NCBI RefSeq assembly: GCF_039831995.1
Contig: NZ_JBDOIO010000003.1
Coordinates: forward strand, 3,286,001-3,350,000
Source: Paenibacillus pabuli
GTDB taxonomy: Bacteria; Bacillota; Bacilli; Paenibacillales; Paenibacillaceae
Direction of reading: 5' to 3'
Length of the DNA stretch: 64,000 bases
Shown: piece by piece, positions 17,079 to 25,151 of the stretch
Numbering within the stretch: the stretch's first letter is position 1
Layout of the letters: every line of letters begins with the position of its first letter
Position numbers and translations under genes: made by a program
The notes under the pieces: model-generated
The model's database searches: none
Told to the model about the DNA's origin: nothing
Seen by the model: the letters and a program-made list of their open reading frames with translations, nothing else

Positions 17079-17673
17079 TTATTTTAAGTGACTAGTTAAC
17101 GTTTTTCTTTCTCTTAAATAATTCTCAAATAGAGTATTGGCAATGTCATTCCGACCCAACTCTTCGGCTATTTTGATTTCTCTCATAATATGCATTCATT
17201 TCCATTTTAACACGATTTATTGTTTGAAAATGATAACTCATACCCGGAAATCCCTTATTCATATCGTCTAGATAATGTGTATATTCAGCTTGTCCAAATC
17301 CATATTTAAAGCTGACTTCATCAACTCATAACTTTTTTGCAAATTTAGGTTTATAACCACATAAGCATAATTATCGACCAGTTCCGCAGATGAAACATCC
17401 CATAGTCTGAGAACCATTTGATCGACTCTTGGTCTTAGATTAGATTCTAACAATTCGTGAGTATAGACCTTTCTATCAGCTAATTCTGATAACGTTTCTA
17501 AAACATCTATGCTGTCCAAATCATCAGTGTTTTCAATTAAATCCAAGTAAGCATTAAAGTACTTATTTAATGTTTCCTTCTACATTACATCAGGTAAGTT
17601 TTTAAAGTCCTAAAGTTTCATACTTACCCTTGCAAGCCATAATTAAAATATCCTCAATCGAACTAGTCAGACT
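17079..17673 (-). pseudogene. Remnant of a ~190-residue gene with several frameshifts and a nonsense codon
   Basis: Four coherent protein pieces follow each other in changing frames: SIEDILIMACKGKYETLG; then DFKNLPDVM, a TAG, and KETLNKYFNAYLDLIENTDD... to NMDLDK (includes the 92-codon ORF 17268-17546); then GQAEYTHYLDDMNKGFPG... to MEMNAYY; then EIKIAEELGRNDIANTLFEN to a TAA at 17079-17081. That means at least three frameshifts plus one in-frame stop. An RBS-like AAAGGAGG lies upstream near 17690. It reads as a decayed second immunity-type gene of the toxin island; family unknown. Confidence 0.7.
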
Positions 17674-17746
17674 AAACCTCCTTTATTCATTATTTTCATC
17701 TTTCTTTGTGTAAGGCAACCATCATCTAATCATGACATTAAATTCA

Positions 17747-18037
17747 TTAAGACTTGTCTGTATACACTTCTGAGTTAAGGGGAATTTCAGATTGGTTGAT
17801 TGATCTACCAACACAGATACCAATGCTTTTCTTATTCATTAATGAACTTGAGATTTGTATTGAAACCACTTCTATTGAAAATTCTTTTTTATCAGGTGTT
17901 CTAATAACAATACGATTATCGATGCGATTTTTTATTTGATCATGGCTGAGATCATCAAGTTCAGGATTGATCCCCACTAAAATAGTGCCATATTCCAATG
18001 ATTCAAAAACATCTCCAACATTCATCAATTTATACAT
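17747..18037 (-). CDS. Candidate immunity protein for the adjacent WXG100 toxin
   Basis: 96 residues from ATG 18037 (MYKLMNVGDVFESLEYGTIL), which follows AAAGGAG. A longer frame to 18106 would overlap the toxin gene and lacks an RBS. A small soluble acidic protein with alternating beta strands (EFSIEVVSIQISSSL, SIGICVGRSI). It begins 13 nt after the toxin stop codon, the usual place for a cognate immunity gene. No family recognised; the assignment rests on position. Confidence 0.65.
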   Translation of the reverse strand: MYKLMNVGDVFESLEYGTILVGINPELDDLSHDQIKNRIDNRIVIRTPDKKEFSIEVVSIQISSSLMNKKSIGICVGRSINQSEIPLNSEVYTDKS

Positions 18038-18050
18038 ACTAATCTCCTTT

Positions 18051-19439
18051 CTATCTATGTTGAATATAAAGTTCATTCTTGACATCTCGTACACGGAGAT
18101 TTGCATTTTTTAATCTCGTAATTGCATCTCTTAATAGTGTTATTCTCTCTACAGAATTTAACTCGGGAGCAAATCTCGCTGCTCTTATGCTGGCTTGAGC
18201 TTCGTCTAAAGCAAAATTCCGTGTATACGTATTATCATCAAGATTATATAGTTCAAAGGCTCTTCCGCTTTTAAACGCTTCATAATGTCCAATAATTTCA
18301 TGAGCTACAGTAGCTCTACCCGAAACACGTGCGTTGGCACTCAATGTGCCAATTCCATGGGACTCTGCAGGTAGAACGTCTGTATTGATATACAGTCTGT
18401 CATACATCATTCCGGTATTCCAATGTTCTCGAAACACTATATTCTCTTCTGGGAAACCTAATCTTTTAGAGTAATTAACCAGTTCGGTTTTCTGGGCATC
18501 TGTTAATTCTAGTTCGTTCCTCAAACCGTCTGAAGATATCTGACGATGATCCCCTTTTCCTATTTCCTTTTCCTTCTCCAGAAACTCGGAGAATCCAGAT
18601 GATTCTCTCGCCTTTTTACTCTCGGCAATATTGTCCAATACTCGAATGCGGGGATCCTGAAAGCCATTAAATCCACCCGTCATTTGTCCTGTACCCGATG
18701 GACGTGTGAACGAATTTATTTTCGCGCCCCCTCCTGAAGATGTCAGTAGATTATGCGGTTTGATCATAGAAGAGGCATATCCGGTACCAACCATCAGCCC
18801 TCCCATACCAATCATATTCGCCCAGTGTTCGCTGGACCAGGCATTGGTTGGCATAGTAGCCTCCCTAATCGTGCCGTGAATACCGAATGTAAGCCAGTTT
18901 GCTGTATCATTGGGGGAGTTAAATGCTTTATCCGCCCGGTCTACATATCCCTGAACCAGTCCACTCGGGATACCAAACGTCCAGTAATCCAGGAATCCCC
19001 CTACACTATCATAACGTTTTTGATATCGATCGTCCGCAGATTGCATAAATGCACGACCCAACTCAGCCAAGCTGTCAGCTGATTTTTGGAATGCATTACG
19101 GTTGTCCGTCGCCGGAGCCCTACATTCATCCGGCGGTGGGGGTGCACACCTCGAATCATAAGATTGCACTGCTTGCTGATCTGCAAGTCTGAATTTTTCT
19201 GCATGTCCTTCGAGTTCTTTCGAAATCGACTGAGATAATGAAACAAAGTTATCCATTATCTTTTGGGCAACCACAAAATCAACGTAAAACTTTTCCTTTG
19301 TGCTTCCATCCCACTGTCTTTCGATCTCGAATAAATGTTGTTTCAGGATACTATTCATCTGAAAAACCTGGCTCTGTGCGACTGCAAATTGTTTAGAAAC
19401 AGATGATAATTGTTCAGGTGTTACCTTTATCGTTGTCAT
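18051..19439 (-). CDS. WXG100-type polymorphic toxin with pre-toxin linker and zincin-like C-terminal domain
   Basis: 462 residues. 1-95: WXG100/ESX helical hairpin with the turn motif WDG (43-45), the export signal for a type VII (Ess/Yuk) system. 96-110: Pro/Cys-rich linker. ~140-225: pre-toxin region with two WxTFGI repeats (152-157 and 182-187) and a GMGGLMVGTG hydrophobic run. ~300-462: toxin tip carrying HEIIGH (380-385) and DEAQAS (412-417), read as a zincin-like metallopeptidase site of the HExxGH kind seen in polyvalent phage proteins. RBS ACGAGGT. Followed by a candidate immunity gene. Peptidase activity is inferred from two motifs; no type VII secretion genes are in the window. Confidence 0.82.
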   Translation of the reverse strand: MTTIKVTPEQLSSVSKQFAVAQSQVFQMNSILKQHLFEIERQWDGSTKEKFYVDFVVAQKIMDNFVSLSQSISKELEGHAEKFRLADQQAVQSYDSRCAPPPPDECRAPATDNRNAFQKSADSLAELGRAFMQSADDRYQKRYDSVGGFLDYWTFGIPSGLVQGYVDRADKAFNSPNDTANWLTFGIHGTIREATMPTNAWSSEHWANMIGMGGLMVGTGYASSMIKPHNLLTSSGGGAKINSFTRPSGTGQMTGGFNGFQDPRIRVLDNIAESKKARESSGFSEFLEKEKEIGKGDHRQISSDGLRNELELTDAQKTELVNYSKRLGFPEENIVFREHWNTGMMYDRLYINTDVLPAESHGIGTLSANARVSGRATVAHEIIGHYEAFKSGRAFELYNLDDNTYTRNFALDEAQASIRAARFAPELNSVERITLLRDAITRLKNANLRVRDVKNELYIQHR

Positions 19440-19638
19440 ATGATACCTCGTTCGAAATATGTATTACGTTGTTATAAGAATACGGCAGGCACGAAATATT
19501 GAATTGATTCAAATATATACACTTGGCCTTCTATTATAAAATGGAACAAAATTATTTCGTAGCGACTGCTGGTTTATTTACATAGTTCGTATTACCCCCA
19601 ATATCTCCCAAATGTAACATATCATATCTTCCCTTATA

Positions 19639-19702
19639 CTCTGAGTCCATTCCTTTGCACATAAAAAAAACATCCCGGCATAAATGCCGAGATGTTGGTC
19701 CA
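19639..19702 (-). repeat. Direct repeat copy B with intrinsic terminator
   Basis: Second copy of the 16549-16611 repeat. The hairpin here has a stronger stem, CATCCCGGCAT / ATGCCGAGATG, followed on the minus strand by T8. It ends the permease transcript coming from 21100. The two copies bracket the toxin island exactly. Confidence 0.75.
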
Positions 19703-19747
19703 TTTAGCGATCCATACCTCTACTCTTCAATCATACTTTTGCTAACC

Positions 19748-21100
19748 TTAAACTTCCTGTCCATTCGACTTCCTGAACCGGATCAGGGACCAGATAATCA
19801 ATACGGCAAGGACACCGAGGCAGATACTGATACTGAATCGATTGCCCTCATCGAATATGAACATCACCGCAATTACACCAAGCGCCAGTACGGCCAGTCC
19901 GGTTACGTAAGGGAATCCCCAGACTTTGAATGTCGGTGTGACCGGGTATCTCTTCCGTAATTTTAACTGGGAAGTGGCAATGCAGATCCATACAAGCATC
20001 ACGACAAACCCAGGCACTGCGAGCAATACGCGGAACAATTGATCCTGAGCGAACAGTCCAAGCATCGAGCCTCCGAGCAAAATGACGGAACAGACCAAGA
20101 GCGTATTCACCGGACTGCCGCTCCGATTGGTTTTGGACAGTGCTTTTGGAGCCTCACCACCCACCGCCATGGAATGAAGCATCCGGGATGCGCCGTAGAT
20201 GCCGGAATTGGCAGCAGATAGAACGGCAGTCACCAGAATAAAGTTCATAATATGCGCTGCACCAGGTAAACCTGTGGAAGCCAGCACTTGTACAAACGGG
20301 CTGCTTTCCGGCCCGATCTCATTCCATGGAATCAGACCACAGATGATGAGAATCGGCAGCGTGAAGAACAAAATAATTCGGAGCATGAAATTGCCCACAA
20401 TTTTCGGCATGACCTTGTCCGCATTTTCCGTCTCCGTCAGTGTCAGACCAATGAGTTCTGAGCCTCCATACGAGAACATGACGACAAGCAGCGCGGAGAA
20501 GATCGATGACCAACCATTCGGGAGGAAACCTCCGGCATGTGTGTAATTTTGCAGATAAGGTGTGTTATCACTTGGAATAATGCCAAAGATCAATGCGGCA
20601 CCCAGGATGATAAAAATAATGATCATGGCTATCTTGATGCCTGCCAGCCAAAATTCAAACTCCCCGAACACCCCAACACTCAGCAGATTGACGAGTATAA
20701 TAAATACCGCGCACGCCAGACTCAGCATCCATAACGGCACTTCCGTAAACCAATATTGCAAGAAGCTCCCCGCAGCAATTACCTCAATGACACACACGGA
20801 TAACCATAGGAAGCAGTACATCCACCCCATTACAAAGGATACCCTGCTGCCAAAGGCTTCTTGCACGAAGTCTTTCATGTTTTTGTTTTTATAGACGGTA
20901 GCCATCTCCGCCATCGCTGCCATTACAACCAGCAGTAATAGTCCAGCAAAAATGTACGTTAAAATAACACCCGGACCTGCGAGTCCAATCGTTTCGGCAC
21001 TGCCTTTAAAAATTCCGGTTCCAATGACACCGCCCATGGCCATGAAGCTGATGTGTCTTGGTTTAAGCTTTTTCTGTAATGTTCCTTCTGTCTGAGCCAA
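19748..21100 (-). CDS. Amino-acid permease (APC superfamily, AAT type)
   Basis: 450 residues from TTG 21100, 7 nt after AGGAGG (21105-21110); a frame extension to 21124 would bury that RBS. About 12 transmembrane helices. TM1 carries the APC signature FMAMGGVIGTGIFKGSAETI. TM3 MGWMYCFLWLSV and TM6 FSYGGSELIGLTLTETENA are as in AnsP/GabP/LysP-type H+ symporters. TM8 AANSGIYGASRML is also typical. Substrate cannot be told from sequence. Single gene ended by terminator copy B. Confidence 0.88.
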   Translation of the reverse strand: MAQTEGTLQKKLKPRHISFMAMGGVIGTGIFKGSAETIGLAGPGVILTYIFAGLLLLVVMAAMAEMATVYKNKNMKDFVQEAFGSRVSFVMGWMYCFLWLSVCVIEVIAAGSFLQYWFTEVPLWMLSLACAVFIILVNLLSVGVFGEFEFWLAGIKIAMIIIFIILGAALIFGIIPSDNTPYLQNYTHAGGFLPNGWSSIFSALLVVMFSYGGSELIGLTLTETENADKVMPKIVGNFMLRIILFFTLPILIICGLIPWNEIGPESSPFVQVLASTGLPGAAHIMNFILVTAVLSAANSGIYGASRMLHSMAVGGEAPKALSKTNRSGSPVNTLLVCSVILLGGSMLGLFAQDQLFRVLLAVPGFVVMLVWICIATSQLKLRKRYPVTPTFKVWGFPYVTGLAVLALGVIAVMFIFDEGNRFSISICLGVLAVLIIWSLIRFRKSNGQEV

Positions 21101-21313
21101 TTCAAGTCCTCCTGATGTCAACAACGTCTGTAATCTTCTCTCAAGCTTTTATAACATAATTTCCAGTATACCCTATTGTTCATGCCTCAGCACAGAGATT
21201 CGTTATGGCAAATTCATTCAATTCATACGGCCACGCCAAAAAACCAGAACCCTGCGAAGGCAGAATCCTGGTTGATTACCCTTTTGTAAATGAAATTGAA
21301 ACAACGAGGAGGA

Positions 21314-21781
21314 CTATTCGAGCGGTGATAACTCCTTCGTCATAAATGCACTATTCGGGTCCAATATATAATCTGCAAAAGGCTCGCAGTATTCGAATCC
21401 AAAGTCTTCATACATCCGGCGTGCCGGGATAAACGAATCCATCGATCCGGTCTCCAGGCTAATGCGTTTGTATCCCCGACTTCTGGCAACCTCAATGATG
21501 TGAGTCAGGATTTGTCTCGCTACGCCTTTTCGAAGATGGGCCTTGGCTGTACGCATCGATTTCAGTTCGGCATGCTCAGCGCTCAATTCCTTCATGGCCC
21601 CACATCCCAGCAATTCTTCACCTTCCCATGCGCACCAGAATGTAATCTCAGGTTTCTTCAACCCATCCAGATCCAATGCATGAATGCTTTCCGGCGGCGA
21701 ATCTTCGGCCATACCAAGCAAATGTTCTGCGATTAACCCCTTAACCTGATCCCCACTCAAATCATCCACTCTGATCTCCAT
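21314..21781 (-). CDS. GNAT-family N-acetyltransferase
   Basis: 155 residues from ATG 21781 (MEIRVDDLSGDQV), preceded by GGCAGGAG. The open frame goes back to 21802. GNAT core: ELKSMRTAKAHLRKGVARQILTH with the CoA loop RKGVA, LETGSMDSFIPARRMYEDFGF, and the end MTKEL. Resembles the YhbS/PA4026-like group that acts on small amines. Single gene. Confidence 0.85.
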   Translation of the reverse strand: MEIRVDDLSGDQVKGLIAEHLLGMAEDSPPESIHALDLDGLKKPEITFWCAWEGEELLGCGAMKELSAEHAELKSMRTAKAHLRKGVARQILTHIIEVARSRGYKRISLETGSMDSFIPARRMYEDFGFEYCEPFADYILDPNSAFMTKELSPLE

Positions 21782-22035
21782 AACAACCACTCCTGCCAAC
21801 AATTTTGGTGTATTCCATCGCTGTTTTTAAACTTTATGATTTCATCTTACTACCGTGGCAGGTTTACTGACAAGAGATTAAGAAAACCCACTGAAAAGTG
21901 TATTGTGATCCCCTAAAATTTCCAGTATGATGGGGCTATCTGATTTTCCAAAGGGGCGAAGATATTGAGCCAACCATACAGTTCATTTTCGTACTGAGGT
22001 GAAGCGAGCTTCATTTATCTTCAAAGGAGACCAAC

Positions 22036-22608
22036 ATGACACTGACAACGGACAACCTGTTTTATAGCAAACGATTGAAAATGACACCTCCACGTGAGGA
22101 AGACGTGCAGACAATGCTGCAATGGAATGAAGATCCGGAGTATCTTCGTAATGTGGATACCGATATTGCCATTCCCTATTCGGAGAAACAACTGGAAGAT
22201 GAGGGGGAAACGAAAAACAAAGAAGTGTACTTCAGGCTTCGAACACATGAGGAAGATACACTAATCGGTTTTGTTGTCATTCACAGCATTGAATGGAACA
22301 ACCGCTGCGGACAGCTCGCCATCGGCATTGGACTTGCCGAACATCGCAACAAAGGGTATGGAACAGAAGCGTTGAATCTGATTTTGCGATATGCCTTCCA
22401 TGAGATGAACCTCGATCGTGTGGGGCTGGACGTCATTTCGTATAACGCAAAAGGGATTCGTGCCTATGAGAAGGCCGGTTTTCAGTTGGAAGGACGAGCG
22501 CGCGAAGCAGTTTACCGTGATGGACGGCGTTATGACCGCCTGATGATGGGCATTCTGAAGCCGGAGTGGGAAGCACTTAATCCAATACAAATGGAGGATG
22601 AACAATAA
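22036..22608 (+). CDS. GNAT-family N-acetyltransferase, RimJ/RimL-like
   Basis: 190 residues. N-terminal YSKRLKMTPPREEDVQTML is the RimL-type start. The CoA-binding segment is EHRNKGYGTEALNLILRYAF, then NLDRVGLDVISYNAKGIRAYEKAGF. RBS AAAGGAGACCAAC. Its TAA overlaps the ATG of the next gene (TAATG), so the two are translated together. Substrate unknown. Confidence 0.87.
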   Translation: MTLTTDNLFYSKRLKMTPPREEDVQTMLQWNEDPEYLRNVDTDIAIPYSEKQLEDEGETKNKEVYFRLRTHEEDTLIGFVVIHSIEWNNRCGQLAIGIGLAEHRNKGYGTEALNLILRYAFHEMNLDRVGLDVISYNAKGIRAYEKAGFQLEGRAREAVYRDGRRYDRLMMGILKPEWEALNPIQMEDEQ

Positions 22609-22955
22609 TGGCCTTGAATACAGAAGTCACGGAGTTTATCGAACAGATCTCAACCCCCTGGCAAATCGCCGTAGCAGGACAATTACGCCAGCTCGTGCAC
22701 GATTCCATTCCGGACGCGCAGGAGCGCATACAATACAAGAAGCCTCACTTCCTGAAGAACGGCAAATATGCCGCCGTCATCTCCCCTTCCAAACAGGCGG
22801 TGTCCTTCACCATTTTTAATTCGGCTGCTCTTGATCTACCCGATGGAGTATTTGAAGGACCAGCGGAACGCAAAACGATCAAGATCAAGGAAAAGGATAC
22901 ACCGGATTACGAATGGCTCGCTGGTCTGGTGACACAGGCATCTGCAGAATTGTAG
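22608..22955 (+). CDS. DUF1801 (YdhG-like) domain protein
   Basis: 115 residues with the DUF1801 pattern: TPWQIAVAGQLRQLVHDSIP, then the ERIQYKKPHFLKNGKYAAVI core, and FFNSAALDL-like strand followed by a basic TIKIKEKDT. One-nucleotide overlap with the preceding GNAT gene. Members have been linked to iron handling in bacilli (the Fra group), but that is not shown for this branch. Cytoplasmic. Confidence 0.82.
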   Translation: MALNTEVTEFIEQISTPWQIAVAGQLRQLVHDSIPDAQERIQYKKPHFLKNGKYAAVISPSKQAVSFTIFNSAALDLPDGVFEGPAERKTIKIKEKDTPDYEWLAGLVTQASAEL

Positions 22956-23324
22956 AAGGATGTACAATTGAGGGCTGTAATTGATCAGATTTATTTAGCG
23001 GGCGAGATCTAATTCCTACACGTGAGCGTCAGCTTGATTCTTTCTTTAATTTGAAAAACGCAAGAAAACGAAGATAACAAAAAAACAGGTCAATCATGGT
23101 AGTATCTGACCATAATGGACCTGTTCTATGTAACGGAATAGCATTATTTATTTAGGATATAAGATTAAAGCCTTAACGTAAATACAACCGAAATGACGAA
23201 ATCATTATACGGGTAATACCATGAGTAATATGTGTTATTTGTTCAATAATGGTTTCATCAGGCACTGGGTAGCACCACTGTAGAAAAACCTTGAGAGGCG
23301 AGAAGCCAATCAGAGTTCGACTCC
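22956..23324. other. 369-bp gene-free stretch with a minus-strand terminator
   Basis: At 23078-23125 a hairpin with ACAGGTC (23085-23091) and GACCTGT (23118-23124) arms, plus inner ATGGT/ACCAT pairing, is followed on the minus strand by seven T. It is the likely end of the gene at 23325-23555. The stretch 23210-23324 contains a GTTCGACTC that mimics a tRNA T-arm but no complete cloverleaf. Confidence 0.6.
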
Positions 23325-23555
23325 TCAGGATTCAAATGTCATTTTCTCAGGAAATACACCGCCCTCCTTAACTAGACATCTGGCCATTCTTTGAGCCGCT
23401 CTTTCAAAGTAAAATTGATTTGAATGATCTGTGTTGTTAATTGATTCTAATTCGGAAAACATTCTAGTTCCTTTGTTTAATTCAATCTTTCCCATTATCT
23501 CTTCTTTTGGGCCGAATCGATAAATCACAACTGATTCATCCTCATAGTCTTTCAA
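23325..23555 (-). CDS. Small hypothetical protein, possibly N-terminally truncated
   Basis: 76 residues from TTG 23555 (MKDYEDESVVIYRFGPKEEI). The reading stays open another seven codons upstream (TGAFVLLL) to a TAA, with no ATG or GTG. GGGAG lies 14 nt before the TTG, a poor distance. The protein has alternating strands, then a helix QFYFERAAQRMARCLVKEGG. I do not recognise the family. It may be a real small gene with a TTG start or the tail of a gene that lost its beginning. Confidence 0.5.
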   Translation of the reverse strand: MKDYEDESVVIYRFGPKEEIMGKIELNKGTRMFSELESINNTDHSNQFYFERAAQRMARCLVKEGGVFPEKMTFES

Positions 23556-23673
23556 GAGTAAGACAAAAGCTCCCGTTTAAACCACCTCTACTCTATTTCC
23601 CACAGACGGCCTTACCTGACAGTAGGCATGAGCATTTTTTAGTTTGTCAAAATATACCTTCAAACCAATCTAG

Positions 23674-24978
23674 TTAAGATTGCTGATACGTCACCGCAGT
23701 CATCTGACACGGCTCACATAGAAACATATAATACATACCCTCGCCATACTCCTCGATCTGTGCCCAGTCTACCTGCCCAACCGCCTTCATAGTTGTGGAG
23801 CAGCAGGGACAGACCGGATACGCTGCATCCTGAACCCATCCGGGATGACCGCCAATCTGGGATAGTGAAGGTTCCATGGCCCACTCACTGCCATGGAAGG
23901 CCTGACGGGGCTCTGTCGCAATGTAGAATGAATCACCAGCATCCGGGTCAGGTTCGAGCGAATTTTCGGGATCAATGTCATCCATTCCTACTGGCATGAC
24001 ATTGTGAGAACTCCAGAAGGGCTCCCCTGCTGAGCTTGTCTCCATATAGACCACACCGTAGCAGCTGCAGTTGATGCAAGTTCGAATCTGCAGCTTTTCG
24101 GCTTGCCAGGAAACATTCTGCAAGGCCGGATGCCTCACATCCAGAGCAACCAAGTTGGTTAAAGCGGTTCCACACCATGGACAACTGCTGGAACTTGTTT
24201 GAAGCATTTGAATGGGTACGCCGCTTGAAGGCGCAATTGTTCCAACCTTTGCATCACCTTTATATAATGAATAACTTGGGCTGATAAACAATTCTCTCCG
24301 CTTCCCGTCCTTGGTGAGTTCCCACCCGGCTTGGAAGGTGTATTGCTCTGGTTTTACATATAATTGATCTGCCCAGGCCGGCGGAGACTGCTTCCATTGC
24401 CAGAACTGCTCAACAACTACCTCATCGCCGATATAGGCTAACATAATCAGGATATGGTTTCGATTCTCGTCATCGTTGTGCACCTGCTTCAAGAGCTGAT
24501 CCCGCACGTTCGCTGAAGCACTTTTATATAGAATCGCAGGATAGTAGATCTCCTGCTCCAACAACTCGGGAATCTGTGCAGCGAGCGAGATATCATGGTA
24601 ACAGACCAGATACAGCAGAATGTCTTTGCCGGTATCCGTATCATCGGTACGAATCAACTCCATCGCATAGTCTGCCGTCGCTTCCTGCTGCTCCGCAGAC
24701 AGTGACAGGTAGACTTGCTCTTGGGAACGTTCATAAGGCACATAGTGAATTAATGGATCGCGTACATGAGGTGTATGCATGATTTTCAGAATCTCCACCG
24801 GGTCATGCACTCCTTCATACAAATTCACGTCCCGTCGATTCGCTTCAATGTATTTCCGGCGTTCCTCCCGCTCCATCTCCTGCTTGCAGGGCATACAGTA
24901 CCCACCTGTCTTGGCCGCGGTTGCCGGTAAAATCGTATTGGTGCATCCTTCACGGATACACGGAATGCGTTCTGTCAT
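23674..24978 (-). CDS. Zn-ribbon and DUF1963-like cytoplasmic protein
   Basis: 434 residues. The N terminus has CIREGC...CMPC, a small zinc knuckle (residues 6-31). Middle part is helical. ~260-310 holds CPWCGTAL ... CINCSC, a second zinc ribbon. The C-terminal ~80 residues have QIGGHPGWVQDAAYPVCPCC and MYYMFLCEPC, the layout of DUF1963/YwqG-type proteins. RBS AAGGAGG. The role of the family is unknown. Single gene between two minus-strand genes of unrelated type. Confidence 0.75.
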   Translation of the reverse strand: MTERIPCIREGCTNTILPATAAKTGGYCMPCKQEMEREERRKYIEANRRDVNLYEGVHDPVEILKIMHTPHVRDPLIHYVPYERSQEQVYLSLSAEQQEATADYAMELIRTDDTDTGKDILLYLVCYHDISLAAQIPELLEQEIYYPAILYKSASANVRDQLLKQVHNDDENRNHILIMLAYIGDEVVVEQFWQWKQSPPAWADQLYVKPEQYTFQAGWELTKDGKRRELFISPSYSLYKGDAKVGTIAPSSGVPIQMLQTSSSSCPWCGTALTNLVALDVRHPALQNVSWQAEKLQIRTCINCSCYGVVYMETSSAGEPFWSSHNVMPVGMDDIDPENSLEPDPDAGDSFYIATEPRQAFHGSEWAMEPSLSQIGGHPGWVQDAAYPVCPCCSTTMKAVGQVDWAQIEEYGEGMYYMFLCEPCQMTAVTYQQS

Positions 24979-25080
24979 TCCTTTGTACCTCCTTGCCGTC
25001 TGATCGATATACCCCCGAGTATATCATAGGAAAATCATGGGATGTACTGGCTCTTCTCAGACGGATCTTCGCCTCATGTG

Positions 25081-25108
25081 AAAAAGCACGCCACAATTTG
25101 TGGCGTGC
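25081..25108 (-). terminator. Terminator after the alanyl-tRNA editing gene
   Basis: GCACGCCAC pairs with GTGGCGTGC (25086-25108). Five T follow on the minus strand. It lies 44 bp beyond the stop of the minus gene. Confidence 0.85.
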
Positions 25109-25151
25109 CGCTCCTTACAGATATCGCTTCGTCCCGAAGCCACAATTCATC

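Noticed and set aside
17268..17546. Intact 92-residue gene with TTG start
   Set aside because: The TTG has no RBS, and coherent coding continues on both sides in other frames, so it is better read as one piece of a pseudogene.
23285..23330. tRNA-like segment with GTTCGACTC
   Set aside because: The T-arm stem does not pair beyond GAG/CTC, and no acceptor or anticodon stem can be drawn around it.
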